A stretch of DNA of 64,000 bases from Cellvibrio sp. UBA7671 (GTDB taxonomy: Bacteria; Pseudomonadota; Gammaproteobacteria; Pseudomonadales; Cellvibrionaceae): assembly GCA_002483145.1 (NCBI GenBank), contig DLHJ01000003.1:186001-250000 (forward strand), in the 5' to 3' direction. Below the pieces are notes generated by a model, which made no database searches, was not told the origin of the DNA, and was given only the letters and a program-made list of their open reading frames with translations. This document shows positions 1 through 9,648 of the stretch, piece by piece. Position numbers and translations under genes: made by a program. Position 1 is the first letter of the stretch. The number at the start of each line of letters is the position of its first letter.

Positions 1-7
1 ATAAAAA

Positions 8-26
8 AACCCGCACAAAGCGGGTT
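8..26 (-). terminator. Intrinsic terminator after the small exported protein gene
   Basis: A 7-bp GC-rich stem (AACCCGC/GCGGGTT) with a 5-base loop has an A-run on its left side. Read on the minus strand this is a hairpin followed by T residues, about 30 bases after the stop codon of the gene at 56-355. Confidence 0.8.
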
Positions 27-55
27 CTTCACAATATCTTTGGTCAGCGAATATA

Positions 56-355
56 TTAGCCCGCCGATCTCGCTTTAAAAGCACGTACAACCTGGTTGAA
101 ATCGTCAGCAAATTTTTTCAAATCATCCAGCTCTTTTTTCTCATCCGAGCGCCCCAGACCAGCACACCCCAGGTAGGCCTCCATGTCTTTTACATAGGCC
201 TTCATATCATTGTTCGCTTTTACCATTTGTGCAGTAACCACAGTAGCTGCATCAGGAATTTCTGGTTTAGCGGCGGGCTTTTCGCTAGCTGCAGCAGCCA
301 TTGAAGTTACAACGCATGATGCAAAAAAAGTAGCAGCGATAACAAACGATCTCAT
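56..355 (-). CDS. Small exported protein of unknown function
   Basis: The product is 99 residues. It has a typical Sec signal peptide (MRSFVIAATFF..., small residues around position 22), an Ala/Pro/Lys-rich stretch, then a charged region likely to be helical with a single Cys in YLGCAG. The start is ATG at 355, because GAGAGG lies 7 bases upstream; an earlier in-frame codon at 373 has no such site. The gene sits just downstream of the chemoreceptor gene on the same strand and has its own terminator. I do not recognise the family. Only the predicted export is supported, and a periplasmic helical protein is the most that can be inferred. Confidence 0.7.
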   Translation of the reverse strand: MRSFVIAATFFASCVVTSMAAAASEKPAAKPEIPDAATVVTAQMVKANNDMKAYVKDMEAYLGCAGLGRSDEKKELDDLKKFADDFNQVVRAFKARSAG

Positions 356-418
356 GAATTTTCCTCTCAACAAAAGAACAAGATTACATAATTAACAAAA
401 CAAACATTCACAACAAAA

Positions 419-1956
419 TTAAACCCGGAAACGCCCAACCAACTCCGCCATACGCGCCGCCATTTCAGCCAGGTTGCCTGTATTGGTAGTAATGCGACTG
501 GAGCTTTCTGCCGTATGAGTAGCAACTGAAGAAATACGATCAATATTGTTTTCAATTTGGCGTGTAGCTGCGCTCTGTTGTTCCGATGCAGCCGCAATCT
601 GATTGGTCCTATCGCGAATCACACTTACAATTTCGGTAATATTTTCCAGGGCGTGACTTGCATCGCTGGCTTGCACTACCGCATTGCCCGCCTGGTTAGT
701 ACCTGCCGCCATCATTTCTACTGCTTTTTGTGAGCCTGATTGCAAGCGCTCAATCATTTCGCGAATTTCAGTGGTGGAGCTTTGCGTTTTAGATGCAAGC
801 GTGCGCACTTCATCGGCAACTACCGCAAAGCCGCGCCCTTGTTCACCGGCACGCGCCGCTTCAATCGCCGCGTTCAATGCGAGCAAATTAGTTTGCTCGG
901 CAATACCACGAATCACATCCAGCACCGAGCCGATACTCACTGTTTCTTGACGCAGACGGTCAATTACATCGGCTGCCGTTTTAATATCACCCGACAGGTT
1001 GGTAATTTGCCCCATAGTATTGACCACTAGGGTTTTACCTTCTGCTGCTGCATCGTCAGCTTGTAAGGACTTATCAGCGGTTTCCGTCACACTCACAGTC
1101 ACATCTTGCACCACACCCGCCATCTCTTTCACTGCACCAACAATGTGTTGGATCTCAGTTTGCTGGGTGCGAATTTCGCGTTCATTTTCACGTGATAATT
1201 GCGAGAGGCTCACTGCACTATCACTCACATCGCGCGCGGTATGTGCCACGCTGGCGATAATCGATTGCAGACGCTCTACAAACTGATTAAAACAACGCGC
1301 CAGTTCTGATACTTCGTCATTACCGGTTACCGGTAAGCGACGGGTTAAATCGCCCTCGCCTTCAGCAATATCGCGCAACGCAGTCACCACATTATTTACC
1401 GGGCGCACAATACTCAATTGCACCGCATAGGCGAGCGATGCCGCTATCAGGCTGATAATAAAAACCAAGCCCAATGCGGAGTAAATTGCATCAGTCACTA
1501 TCACATCTACCTCGCTCATATCCACACGCAAACTGATGGCACCTATAGTGGCGCCGTCAGATTTAATCGTTTCAGTAATCAACAAAAGCTCGCCTTCAAC
1601 TTCAATGCCAGTCGCGCGCGGAGTGCCTGATAATTCACGCGGCACTATTTTGGAGTCGGTATTTTTTTCATACCAGGCAAAAGGTTTTTGGGCGCTATAT
1701 ACAACCGCGCTCAACACGCGTGGGCTTACACGCAAAGCACCCAGTGATGCGTTAACGGTGCGCTATCGTCAAAAGTCATTGCCCCAACACTTGCCTCTCC
1801 TAACACCTGCGCAAGCGTGCGTGTGTCTTCAATAATGGCGGATTCTGTTGTGGCAATACCGGTGCGCACAGTTACCAAAGTTGTTGCAATAACAGCGGCG
1901 ATACAGGTCAAGGTCACGCTGAGCAGAATCTTCCATTTAAGTGATAGATTGTTCAC
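419..1956 (-). pseudogene. Methyl-accepting chemotaxis protein, frameshifted
   Basis: Two reading frames make up one chemoreceptor. The first (1956 to about 1760) carries a start, a TM helix (WKILLSVTLTCIAAVIATTL) and the beginning of a periplasmic sensor resembling CHASE8 (EASVGAMTFDD). The second (about 1759 to 419) continues with [16 protein letters not shown], a second TM helix, a HAMP domain ([17 protein letters not shown]) and a complete methyl-accepting signalling domain with the hairpin tip [20 protein letters not shown]. One missing base near 1758-1761 breaks the frame: the codons read AGC GCA CCG where AGC GCN ACC would restore a continuous protein of about 512 residues. Both halves are otherwise well conserved, so this is either a very recent mutation or a sequencing error. 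As written, the first product ends soon after the break. Confidence 0.85.
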
Positions 1957-1998
1957 TTACACCTCGGTTAGCACATGAATAAACTAAGAAAAAGCCTT

Positions 1999-2014
1999 TG
2001 TGATGCTGATCACA
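1999..2014. promoter_or_regulatory. CRP/Vfr-type binding site
   Basis: TGTGATGCTGATCACA matches the CRP consensus TGTGA-N6-TCACA at every specified base. It is centred about 50 bases upstream of the chemoreceptor start codon at 1956. CRP control of the chemoreceptor is inferred from position; whether it would activate or repress cannot be told without the transcription start. Confidence 0.65.
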
Positions 2015-2221
2015 ATTTGCGCGTAAGACTAGCAGACAATTTTTTTAATGCATCTTTTTTTATTCCATTTTTTGAATAAAAAATAATAATTGTGCAATTG
2101 CAGAGCAGATCCGAAATAAGCAGATTCACTGCAGTCAATAAACTGGCGAACCGTTAACTAACCCAAGATGCAAGTGAAGAATAGACAGCTTTTCGACACC
2201 CCAATAAGTGAGCGCAACCCA

Positions 2222-2270
2222 CAAACAAAAAATCCACTCACCGAAAAACAATGAGTGGATTTTTTGTTTG
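2222..2270 (-). terminator. Strong terminator of the GH43/transporter genes
   Basis: A perfect 19-bp inverted repeat (2222-2240 and 2252-2270) with an 11-base loop contains the core TCCACTCA/TGAGTGGA and ends in a T-run on the minus strand. It lies about 30 bases after the stop of the GH43 gene. Confidence 0.85.
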
Positions 2271-2302
2271 CAAGCACTAATGAAAATATGGTGCGACTGG
2301 TT

Positions 2303-3271
2303 TTAATCCGCCATAGAAGGCTTGCCAAATACCGGCATGCCTTTGTCATTCCAGCGCAAGGGTTTTACAAAAGTATGGCGATCAGGATTCCATAAAGGAT
2401 CGCCAATTATTTCAGTATAAGTACGTGCGTGATAAACCAACATCACCGTGTCGCCATCTTCACCATAAGTAAAACTGTTATGGCCAGGGCCGAAAATTTT
2501 GTTGGGGATATCCGAACAAAGTACTGGTTCTTTGGATTTGGTCCATGATGCAGGATTCAGTAAATCGGAGTTTTCATCTGCCCACAATAAACCCATCGCA
2601 TAATTTTCATCAGTCGCACTCGCAGAATAACTGATAAATATTTTTCCATTACGCTTTAATATCGATGGCCCTTCATTAACCCAGAAACCGCGAATCTCCC
2701 ATTCGAACTCCGGTTTGGTGAGCAGCACGGGTTCACCAGCCAATTGCCAGGGTGTTTTCATCGGCGCGATATACAAATTGGAATTGCCGCGAATATTTAC
2801 ATCTTTTTGCGCCCACAAATAATAGAGCACGCCATCGTGGGTAAAGGTGGTGGCATCCAGGCAAAAGGTATCTATACCGCTATCGATCTGCCCCATAAAT
2901 TCCCACTCACCTTCCAGCGGATTCGCATTTTTGTTGCGAACGCAGTACATACGGTGTTGGAACAAATCGAATTTTATTTCACGGCTGGGCGCTGCGGCGA
3001 AGTAAACATACCAAGCAGATTCACCGGATTCAGGATCTTTGTTGAAATGAAGTTCCGGTGCCCATAATAATTCGCTGTAAGGACCGGCTTCGGGTTTGTG
3101 CCATGCATCAACCGTCTTAGCAGTTGCCAATTCAGCAATTGTTTTTGCGCGGCGCAATTCAATGCGGTCGTATTGAGGCACTGATGCAGTGAAATAATAA
3201 TAGCCGTCGGTGTGTTTATAAATAAACGGATCGGCGCGCTGGGGGATCAGGGGTTTTAATAATTCGCTCAC
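2303..3271 (-). CDS. Cytoplasmic GH43 alpha-L-arabinofuranosidase
   Basis: A GH43 five-bladed propeller enzyme without a signal peptide. The three expected acidic residues are visible: the base Asp in RADPF near the N-terminus, the pKa-modulating Asp in FCLDATTF, and the acid Glu in WVNEGPS. The N-terminal pattern (ADPFIYKHTDGYYYF, YDRIELRRA) recalls exo-1,5-alpha-L-arabinofuranosidases of GH43 subfamily 26. I place the start at the GTG at 3271, because GGAG lies 7 bases before it; a TTG at 3283 is the alternative. The gene follows the GPH symporter gene by about 30 bases. The pair would import short arabino-oligosaccharides and trim arabinose from them inside the cell. Family is certain; the exact linkage specificity is inferred. 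Confidence 0.9.
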   Translation of the reverse strand: MSELLKPLIPQRADPFIYKHTDGYYYFTASVPQYDRIELRRAKTIAELATAKTVDAWHKPEAGPYSELLWAPELHFNKDPESGESAWYVYFAAAPSREIKFDLFQHRMYCVRNKNANPLEGEWEFMGQIDSGIDTFCLDATTFTHDGVLYYLWAQKDVNIRGNSNLYIAPMKTPWQLAGEPVLLTKPEFEWEIRGFWVNEGPSILKRNGKIFISYSASATDENYAMGLLWADENSDLLNPASWTKSKEPVLCSDIPNKIFGPGHNSFTYGEDGDTVMLVYHARTYTEIIGDPLWNPDRHTFVKPLRWNDKGMPVFGKPSMAD

Positions 3272-3301
3272 AACATTCTCCAAACTCTTTTAATTTCGTA
3301 T

Positions 3302-4669
3302 TTAATTCCGCGCAATATAACCTTTAAGTATCATGGTACCTTTCAGCTCGGCGTAATAGCGGTCATTAATGCGGTACATAAACATCAGCAGACCCATCAA
3401 AGCATGAAAGAATCCGGGTATGACGGACAACATAAGTGCAATACCCATCATTGAGGTTTCTGATTGCTCCTGGTTGGGCACATATTGGAAATAGGTCAGC
3501 AACCAACCCACCATCAAACCCGCAATCCCCATACCCGCTTTTTGTCCTACCGAAATACCACCATAGGCAAAACCGGATACACGCTTGCCATTTTTAACCT
3601 GGCCATAGTCAATCGTTTCAGAAATAATTGACCAGAATACTGGCGCATGCAGATCGACAACAAAGGACAACAGGAAATACAAAATAAAAGCCAGCAAGAC
3701 ATCTTGCGGATCAACAAAGACATAGATCGCCACACTCAAGCCAGCCACTATCAACTGGGTGTAGCGGAATAAATTAATCTTGCAATAAAACTTGGTGATC
3801 CAGGTGGATGCAATCATCGCCAGAATCGCCGCCACAACGCCGGTGGATATAAACGCTGATACAAGCGTGTCATCTCCGCCCAAGTAATATTTCGCGTAAT
3901 AAATTGCAACTGAGCCGCGGATTACATAACCAATGGTGCCGGTAATACACACTGCCACCAGGATTAACCATTGGTCGTTTTTTAATAGTTGCAAAAACTG
4001 GCTGAGCAGCGGTTGCGGCTCGACGACATGCACAACACGCTCTGAGGTATTGAAATAGCAAAATAAAAACATTGCAGCGCCAATGAACGACATAATTGCC
4101 ATCGCGATTTGATAGCCCAAGGCTTTGTCTTCCCACATACCTGATACAACAGGCACAACTGCAGCCACCATAAATGCGCCGATTTTGGCAAGAAATAAAC
4201 GATATCCATTGGCCGATAATTTTTCTTTAGGGTCACTGGTGAGTGCGCTGGGCAAGGAAATATAGGGAATGCCTACACCCGACGTAATTAAAGTCATCAT
4301 GATGTAGGTGGAATACGCCCAAATTAATTTTGCGTCGTATTCCCAATTAGGCGTGGTGAATACAAAAAACACGCTCACAGCGTAGGGAATTGCCAACCAC
4401 AATAACCAAGGGCGGTAGCGGCCTTGCAGGAAAGTAAACCGATCAGTGATTTGCCCCATTACTAAATCGGAAATGGCACCGACGATTTTTACAGTGAAAA
4501 ATAAAATCCCCATATCCATCGGGGTTAGACCAAAAATATCAGTGTAATAAAAAGTGATGATTAACATCATCGACGAGATCACTACGTTCAACGCCATGTC
4601 GCCAGCGCCAAACCCTACTTTCTCGGTAACCGATAATTTATCGGTTGCGTGCACATTGGAAGCTTGCAT
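3302..4669 (-). CDS. GPH-family sugar:cation symporter
   Basis: The 455-residue protein has about 12 hydrophobic segments and the start typical of glycoside-pentoside-hexuronide (GPH/MelB-type) carriers: KVGFGAGDMALN near residue 17 and MDMGILFFTVKIVGAISDLVMG in the second and third helices. It would sit in the inner membrane and couple sugar uptake to H+ or Na+. Its place between an intracellular GH43 and the ara genes suggests that arabinose or arabino-oligosaccharides are the cargo; this is inference from context. The start is ATG at 4669 with GAGG about 11 bases upstream. The terminator of the HAD gene lies just upstream, so the symporter probably has its own promoter in 4670-4700 or depends on read-through. 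Confidence 0.88.
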   Translation of the reverse strand: MQASNVHATDKLSVTEKVGFGAGDMALNVVISSMMLIITFYYTDIFGLTPMDMGILFFTVKIVGAISDLVMGQITDRFTFLQGRYRPWLLWLAIPYAVSVFFVFTTPNWEYDAKLIWAYSTYIMMTLITSGVGIPYISLPSALTSDPKEKLSANGYRLFLAKIGAFMVAAVVPVVSGMWEDKALGYQIAMAIMSFIGAAMFLFCYFNTSERVVHVVEPQPLLSQFLQLLKNDQWLILVAVCITGTIGYVIRGSVAIYYAKYYLGGDDTLVSAFISTGVVAAILAMIASTWITKFYCKINLFRYTQLIVAGLSVAIYVFVDPQDVLLAFILYFLLSFVVDLHAPVFWSIISETIDYGQVKNGKRVSGFAYGGISVGQKAGMGIAGLMVGWLLTYFQYVPNQEQSETSMMGIALMLSVIPGFFHALMGLLMFMYRINDRYYAELKGTMILKGYIARN

Positions 4670-4696
4670 TTATTATAGTGACCTCGTGTTGTTATT

Positions 4697-4739
4697 AAAA
4701 AAAAACGGCAATACCAAACAGAGTTCTGCCGTATTGCCG
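4697..4739 (-). terminator. Intrinsic terminator after the HAD phosphatase gene
   Basis: A 9-bp stem CGGCAATAC/GTATTGCCG (4706-4714 and 4731-4739) is flanked on the left by a run of nine A, which is a T-run on the minus strand. It lies about 65 bases after the stop of the HAD gene and separates it from the symporter gene. Confidence 0.85.
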
Positions 4740-4804
4740 CTTCCTTTATCTCTCACCGTTTTGTACGGTTTATAGTGTCCGAATAATCCGGCTCGCTCTA
4801 GTTT

Positions 4805-5404
4805 TTACAAAAAGTAATCGTTCTCTACCGCATGGACTAATAACACATCGATTCCTGCCATGCCTGCACTCGCTGCTGCTTGCAACCCGAGTTTTGAATC
4901 TTCAAATACCACACACTGTTTGGGATCAACGCCCAATAATTCTGCACAGCGTAAAAAGGTATCCGGTGCGGGTTTTGGATTTTTTACCTGGTCAGCACCG
5001 ACTACAGCACTGAGGTATTTTTCCAAACCACAAATCTTCAAAATGGTTTCGGCTTCCTGGGTATAAGCCCCAGTACCAATCGCCATGGGTTTCACGCCGT
5101 GGTATTTCTGAGCAACTTCAAGCAGTGCAGTTGGTTTTACATATTTGTGCATATTCTCGTGCACGACCTGCTCTTTAAAATCATTCATTTCATCAAGGCT
5201 GGCATCGACCTTGAGATTGAATTTTTCGAGCAGAATTTCAATCGTTCCTTTAGTGGGAACGCCCGCCAATGAACGCATAAACGAGCGGTCAATGGGGATG
5301 CCGTATTTGTTCAGCATGGTGGTCCATGCAAATTCATGTAATTGGCCGCTATCGACTAGCGTACCGTCCATATCAAAAATCAGTGCTTCGTAATGGTCGT
5401 ACAT
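4805..5404 (-). CDS. HAD-family sugar-phosphate phosphatase (beta-phosphoglucomutase-like)
   Basis: The 199-residue protein has the HAD motifs in order: DMDGTLVDS (residues 11-19, nucleophile Asp and acid Asp), the Thr of motif II in AIGTGA, Lys in KNPKPAPDTF, and the acidic FEDSKLG. The cap is the small helical type of the beta-phosphoglucomutase/YqaB group, whose members dephosphorylate small sugar phosphates or convert hexose phosphates. Its position between araA and the arabinoside importer suggests that it acts on a sugar phosphate made in arabinose metabolism, for example to relieve pentose-phosphate accumulation. That role is inference. The start is ATG at 5404 with GAGAG upstream. It is separated from araA by a repeat-bearing gap. 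Confidence 0.85.
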   Translation of the reverse strand: MYDHYEALIFDMDGTLVDSGQLHEFAWTTMLNKYGIPIDRSFMRSLAGVPTKGTIEILLEKFNLKVDASLDEMNDFKEQVVHENMHKYVKPTALLEVAQKYHGVKPMAIGTGAYTQEAETILKICGLEKYLSAVVGADQVKNPKPAPDTFLRCAELLGVDPKQCVVFEDSKLGLQAAASAGMAGIDVLLVHAVENDYFL

Positions 5405-5539
5405 CTTTTGCTCTCATTTCATTGTTGCCGGGTAAGGTAGAAATTAGAGCACAAACCAGCGTTAAGTTCGAAAGGAAAAGACCTGACTTTACAACTTTCT
5501 GATCTTGACTGCGTATGCGAGCCGGTAGTGGTTTCCGGG

Positions 5540-5634
5540 TTAGGTAGAGGCATGTGCGACACGCCGTGAATACATCCATGTAGGCTCGTTGTCGACATCC
5601 ATGTCGCCAAACGGTCTCACATGCCTCTACCTAA
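5540..5634. repeat. Interspersed inverted-repeat element, copy 1
   Basis: Perfect 17-bp outer arms (TTAGGTAGAGGCATGTG at 5540-5556 and its complement at 5618-5634) enclose a core that begins CGCCGTGAATACATCC. The core holds two small hairpins, TACAT-CC-ATGTA and CGACAT-CC-ATGTCG. A related core in the opposite orientation lies at 39979-40040. The element fills the gap between araA and the HAD gene. Its two copies share the core but not the outer arms. Confidence 0.8.
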
Positions 5635-5680
5635 TCCCTCACATATCAGTTCTTTTCAAGCTCGTTAAAAGCAAAAGCGC

Positions 5681-7183
5681 TTAAACACCATCTTTCAAAT
5701 GAAAGTAAGCCGCATTGTGGCGCAATTCGGTTTTGAAATTGCGTACAGTGGTATCCGCACCAATTACCAGCGCTTCAATTCCTGCCATTTCCGCGTAGTC
5801 TACGATTTCGTCAGCAGTTACACCTTGGGTGTAGGCGCTGTGGTGCGCGCCGCCGGCTTGAATCCAGGCTGCAGCAGAAATCTCCAGATTGGGGCGTGGT
5901 TCCCACAGCGCTTTTGCCACTGGCAACTTCGGCAATTCTTGTGGTGGATTTACGGTGTCTACTTCATTGATGATCACGCGGAAACGGGTGCCGATATCAA
6001 TCAAGGAAATGCACAGTGCTGGACCTGCTTTGCCGGTGAAAATCAAGCGGGCGATATCATTGCGGCAACCGATGGTGTGCAAATGCACTTCCAGTTTTGG
6101 TTTTGCTGCAGCGATCGATGGACAAACTTCCAACATATGCGCGCCCAGTACTTGATCCACAGCACCGAAGTGATAAGTGTAATCTTCCATAAAGGATGAA
6201 CCACCCACACGGCCTTTAGACATCACTTTGCAGATGTGTACCATCGCAGCGGTTTTCCAATCGCCTTCACCGCCGTAACCAAAACCAGCCGCCATCAAGC
6301 GTTGTGTTGCAAGACCAGGAAGGTTGGTCAAACCAGTCAGGTTTTCAAAGCAGTTGGTGAACGCACCGAAGTCGCCGTCGGTTAAAAACTTCAACATGCC
6401 CAATTCCAAACGCGCTTCGTTTTTCAGCATTTGGTATTGATGCGCATCATCAAAAATCGCAGGATTTACATCGTATTCTTTTTTGTAGATTTCAATTTGT
6501 GCAGCAACTTGCTCATCGGTGACTGCATCAACTACTTTTTGCAGATCGCCCAAACCATAAGCGTGAACTTCGTAACCAAATTTAATTTGCGCAGCAACTT
6601 TATCGCCATCAGTAACAGCTACTTGACGCATGTTGTCGCCAAAGCGTGCCACTTTTAAATTCTGGCTAGCGTACCAACCCATAGCAACGCGGCACCAACT
6701 GTCGATTTGCTTTTGCACTGATTCAGTTGCCCAATGGCCTACAACCACTTTGCGCTCCTGGCGCAAACGTGTGCTCACATGACCAAATTCGCGGTCGCCA
6801 TGTGCAGACTGGTTGAGGTTCATAAAGTGCATATTGATTTCAGCAAACGGCAGCTCAGCATTGAACTGGGTGTGCAAATGCATGTAGGGCTTGCTCAATG
6901 CGCTCAAACCGGCGATCCACATTTTCGCCGGAGAGAACGTGTGCATCCACAGAATCAAACCAACACAGTTGGGATTGCTATTAGCCGCTTGGCATACAGC
7001 AAGAATTTCTTTGGGAGATTTAACCGTATCCTGTGCAACAACTTTGATTGAAATATTGTTGGATTCAGTCAAACCCGCCGCAATTTTTTGACTGTTCTCG
7101 GCGACTTGTTTTAATACGCCTGGACCATACAAATCTTGTGAGCCGGTGACCAACCAGACTTCTTTATCGCCGTAGATTTTCAT
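5681..7183 (-). CDS. araA: L-arabinose isomerase
   Basis: Interconverts L-arabinose and L-ribulose in the cytoplasm. The 500-residue length is normal for the family. The metal and catalytic residues are in recognisable places: Glu in [10 protein letters not shown], Glu and His in FMEDYTYHF, His in the [15 protein letters not shown] region and the C-terminal [11 protein letters not shown]. The start is ATG at 7183 ([10 protein letters not shown]), which has GAGGAAAACAAA directly upstream; the open frame extends further 5' but the extra residues do not resemble the family. It is the third gene of an araB-araD-araA run, 52 bases after araD. No terminator was seen between it and the repeat at 5540-5634. 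Confidence 0.98.
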   Translation of the reverse strand: MKIYGDKEVWLVTGSQDLYGPGVLKQVAENSQKIAAGLTESNNISIKVVAQDTVKSPKEILAVCQAANSNPNCVGLILWMHTFSPAKMWIAGLSALSKPYMHLHTQFNAELPFAEINMHFMNLNQSAHGDREFGHVSTRLRQERKVVVGHWATESVQKQIDSWCRVAMGWYASQNLKVARFGDNMRQVAVTDGDKVAAQIKFGYEVHAYGLGDLQKVVDAVTDEQVAAQIEIYKKEYDVNPAIFDDAHQYQMLKNEARLELGMLKFLTDGDFGAFTNCFENLTGLTNLPGLATQRLMAAGFGYGGEGDWKTAAMVHICKVMSKGRVGGSSFMEDYTYHFGAVDQVLGAHMLEVCPSIAAAKPKLEVHLHTIGCRNDIARLIFTGKAGPALCISLIDIGTRFRVIINEVDTVNPPQELPKLPVAKALWEPRPNLEISAAAWIQAGGAHHSAYTQGVTADEIVDYAEMAGIEALVIGADTTVRNFKTELRHNAAYFHLKDGV

Positions 7184-7235
7184 TTTGTTTTCCTCAAAAA
7201 TATTTTGTATTCGTTTAAATAAAAATGTGGGTTTA

Positions 7236-7928
7236 TTACTTCTGCCCGTAATAGGCATTTTTCCCGTGTTTGCGTAAATAATGTTTGTCCACAATGCCTT
7301 GTTTTAACGGCGGAGTGTTTTGCTGTAAGGTTTTGGTTAAATAGGCCATGCGCGCAATTTCTTCGAGGATTACCGCGTGGTAAACCGCATCGGCACCGCT
7401 CTTGCCCCAGGTAAATGGCGCGTGACCGGCCACTATCACCATAGGAACTTCTTTCGGGCTGCGCGTTTTAAAGCAATCGGTAATTTGCACGCCGGTTTCT
7501 TCTTCGTAATCGCGCTCGATTTGTTCATCAGTCATTACCGCGGTGCATGGAATTTCGCCGTAGGCGTAATCAGCATGGGTAGTGCCGTAGCAAGGAATAG
7601 CCTGTTGGGTTTGCGCCCAGGCAGTGGCGTAAGTTGAATGAGTGTGCGTCACTCCGCCAATCGATTCAAAGTGGTGATACAAATGCGTGTGGGTTTTGGT
7701 ATCGGAAGAAGGACGCATCGCTCCTTCTACGATATTGTTTTCCAAATCGACAATCACAATATCGTCAGGCGACAATTTTTCGTAGGCCACGCCGCTTGGC
7801 TTGATAGCAATCACACCTTTGCTACGATCAATTTGCGATACATTACCCCAGGTATACACCACCAGATTGCGGCGCTGTAATTCCATATTGGCTTCGTAGA
7901 CTTCGCGCTTTAATTCGGTGTAACTCAT
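7236..7928 (-). CDS. araD: L-ribulose-5-phosphate 4-epimerase
   Basis: Converts L-ribulose 5-phosphate to D-xylulose 5-phosphate by a retro-aldol reaction using a class II aldolase fold and zinc. The protein is 230 residues, the usual size. Zinc ligands are visible in the [12 protein letters not shown] segment and in [10 protein letters not shown], with the phosphate-binding WGNVSQID near residue 28 and KPSG near residue 43. The start codon overlaps the araB stop as TAATG, so the two are translationally coupled. D-xylulose 5-phosphate then enters the pentose phosphate pathway. Confidence 0.97.
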   Translation of the reverse strand: MSYTELKREVYEANMELQRRNLVVYTWGNVSQIDRSKGVIAIKPSGVAYEKLSPDDIVIVDLENNIVEGAMRPSSDTKTHTHLYHHFESIGGVTHTHSTYATAWAQTQQAIPCYGTTHADYAYGEIPCTAVMTDEQIERDYEEETGVQITDCFKTRSPKEVPMVIVAGHAPFTWGKSGADAVYHAVILEEIARMAYLTKTLQQNTPPLKQGIVDKHYLRKHGKNAYYGQK

Positions 7929-9607
7929 TAAGCGTTACCTCCAACACCACCAGCAGAGACAAAAGTGCCGAGCTTGAGATATTTTTGATACAAGCCTTCA
8001 TAGATAGCGGCAGCATTGGCATTGGGCGTGTAGGTTTTGCACACACTGGATGCCATCACTTTTTGTGCACTTGCAACATCGGGATAAACTCCACCGGCAA
8101 CCGCAGCAAAAATCGCAGCGCCCAGTGCACAGCTTTGCTCGCTCTCCAATACTTCGATGGGGCAGTTCCATACATCGGCGCAGGTTTGCATTACAAAATC
8201 CGATTTTTTCGAGATGCCGCCAATCGCCACAACAGAATTGATCGCCACGCCTTCTTGTTTAAAGCGCTCGATAATCGCACGCGCACCATAAGCTGTTGCT
8301 TCAACCAGCGCGCGGAAAATATGCGGTGCACTGCTGCCCATTTTCAAACCTGCGATGGCCATGGCGACCGACTGATCAGCATCGGGAGTGCGGCGACCAT
8401 TCACCCAATCCAGTGCGGTAATACCCGCTTCACCGATAGCTAATTTGCTCGCCGCGTTACTCAATGCAACCAGCGTTTGATCTTCAATTTCTTGTGCGAG
8501 TTTTTGTTTGGTGTCTTCATCAAGCAATGAAGAGTTTTGCAAGATGTTAGTAACCGGCCAGTTCACCAGATTGCGGAACCAGGCATACAAATCGCCAAAT
8601 GCTGACTGCCCTGCTTCAAGGCCAACGAATCCTGGCGTTACCGATCCATCAACCTGGCCGCAAATACCGGCGATACATTTATCGCCAATATCGTCGTAGG
8701 TTGCGACGGTAATATCGCAAGTGGATGTACCCATAATTTTGGTGAGCACACCCGGTTTTACTTTTGCGGCAACCGCGCCCATATGACAATCGAATGCGCT
8801 AAAACCGACAGGGGTATTTATTGGCAACCCGAGCTTGTCCGCCCATTTTGCTGAGAGGCCACCGCAGACTTGATCTGAAGTAAATGTCTCGGCCGGTAAA
8901 CGGTCACGCAAACCATTTAATAGAGGATCAATGCCCACAAAGAAATCATTCGGTGGATAACCACCCCAGCTTTCATGCCACATTAATTTGTGGCCAGTGG
9001 CGCAGCGGCCCATACGCAATTTGCTTGGGTGCGTAGTATCAGTCAGCATTGCTGACATCCAATCACAATGCTCCACCCACAGGTAAGCGGCTTTGGCGAC
9101 TGAAGAGTCTTCACGCAATACGTGCAGGGTTTTTGCCCAGAACCATTCAGAGGAATAAATTCCGCCTTCGTACTTTAAATAGTTCTCGGATGATTTATGT
9201 GCAGCCGCCGTAATTTCCTGCGCTTCTTTAATCGCGGTGTGGTCTTTCCAAAGCACAAACATAGCGTTGGGGTTTTCGGCAAATTCCGGTTTGAGTGCGA
9301 GCGCAACGCCTTCGCTATCGACCGCAACCGGCGTTGAGCCGGTGGTATCAAAACTGACGCCGACAACCTGCTGAGCAGCACCTGCTGGTGCCTTGCTCCA
9401 CAATCCCCGAACAACTTGTTCAAGGCTCTCCAGATAATCGAGCGGATGCTGGCGGAATTGGTCTTTCGCCGGTACGCAGTACAAGCCTTTTTTCCAGCGT
9501 GGGTAATAGACCACATTGCTGGTTACTTCTTCACCGGTCAGGGCATCTACTAACAGGGCTCTGACGGAGTCAGTACCGTAATCCAGCCCCAAGGCATAAG
9601 AGGTCAT
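7928..9607 (-). CDS. araB: Ribulokinase (FGGY family)
   Basis: Phosphorylates L-ribulose with ATP. The N-terminal phosphate loop LGLDYGTDSVRALLVD and the C-terminal ATPase segment (AIGGISKKSDFVMQTCADVW, SCALGAAIFAAVAGG) define a ribulokinase-type FGGY kinase of about 560 residues. I chose the ATG at 9607 (MTSYALG), where the protein begins to match the family. An ATG four codons upstream at 9619 is possible, as GTGAGG lies somewhat far before it. Its stop overlaps the araD start by one base. A 9-bp inverted repeat at 9649-9669 lies just upstream and is a likely operator for the araBDA run. Confidence 0.96.
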   Translation of the reverse strand: MTSYALGLDYGTDSVRALLVDALTGEEVTSNVVYYPRWKKGLYCVPAKDQFRQHPLDYLESLEQVVRGLWSKAPAGAAQQVVGVSFDTTGSTPVAVDSEGVALALKPEFAENPNAMFVLWKDHTAIKEAQEITAAAHKSSENYLKYEGGIYSSEWFWAKTLHVLREDSSVAKAAYLWVEHCDWMSAMLTDTTHPSKLRMGRCATGHKLMWHESWGGYPPNDFFVGIDPLLNGLRDRLPAETFTSDQVCGGLSAKWADKLGLPINTPVGFSAFDCHMGAVAAKVKPGVLTKIMGTSTCDITVATYDDIGDKCIAGICGQVDGSVTPGFVGLEAGQSAFGDLYAWFRNLVNWPVTNILQNSSLLDEDTKQKLAQEIEDQTLVALSNAASKLAIGEAGITALDWVNGRRTPDADQSVAMAIAGLKMGSSAPHIFRALVEATAYGARAIIERFKQEGVAINSVVAIGGISKKSDFVMQTCADVWNCPIEVLESEQSCALGAAIFAAVAGGVYPDVASAQKVMASSVCKTYTPNANAAAIYEGLYQKYLKLGTFVSAGGVGGNA

Positions 9608-9648
9608 AACATCACCCATTTTTATACTGTTGCCTCACCAGAGGATAT

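Larger units (their letters stand above)
1957..2302. other. Non-coding gap between the GH43 gene and the chemoreceptor gene
   Basis: This 346-base AT-rich stretch holds the upstream region of the chemoreceptor gene, including a CRP-type palindrome at 1999-2014, and the strong terminator of the GH43 gene at 2222-2270. No convincing gene was seen; the short open frames overlapping it have no ribosome-binding site or recognisable protein features. Confidence 0.7.

Noticed and set aside
5674-5686. AAGCGCTT palindrome at the end of araA (and a similar motif at 9715) as LacI operators
   Set aside because: The motif is only 8 bases, lies at gene ends rather than promoters, and does not fit the TG...CA frame.
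5699-6199. 166-codon plus-strand open frame
   Set aside because: It lies wholly inside araA on the opposite strand. No ribosome-binding site or family features; it mirrors codon bias of the real gene.
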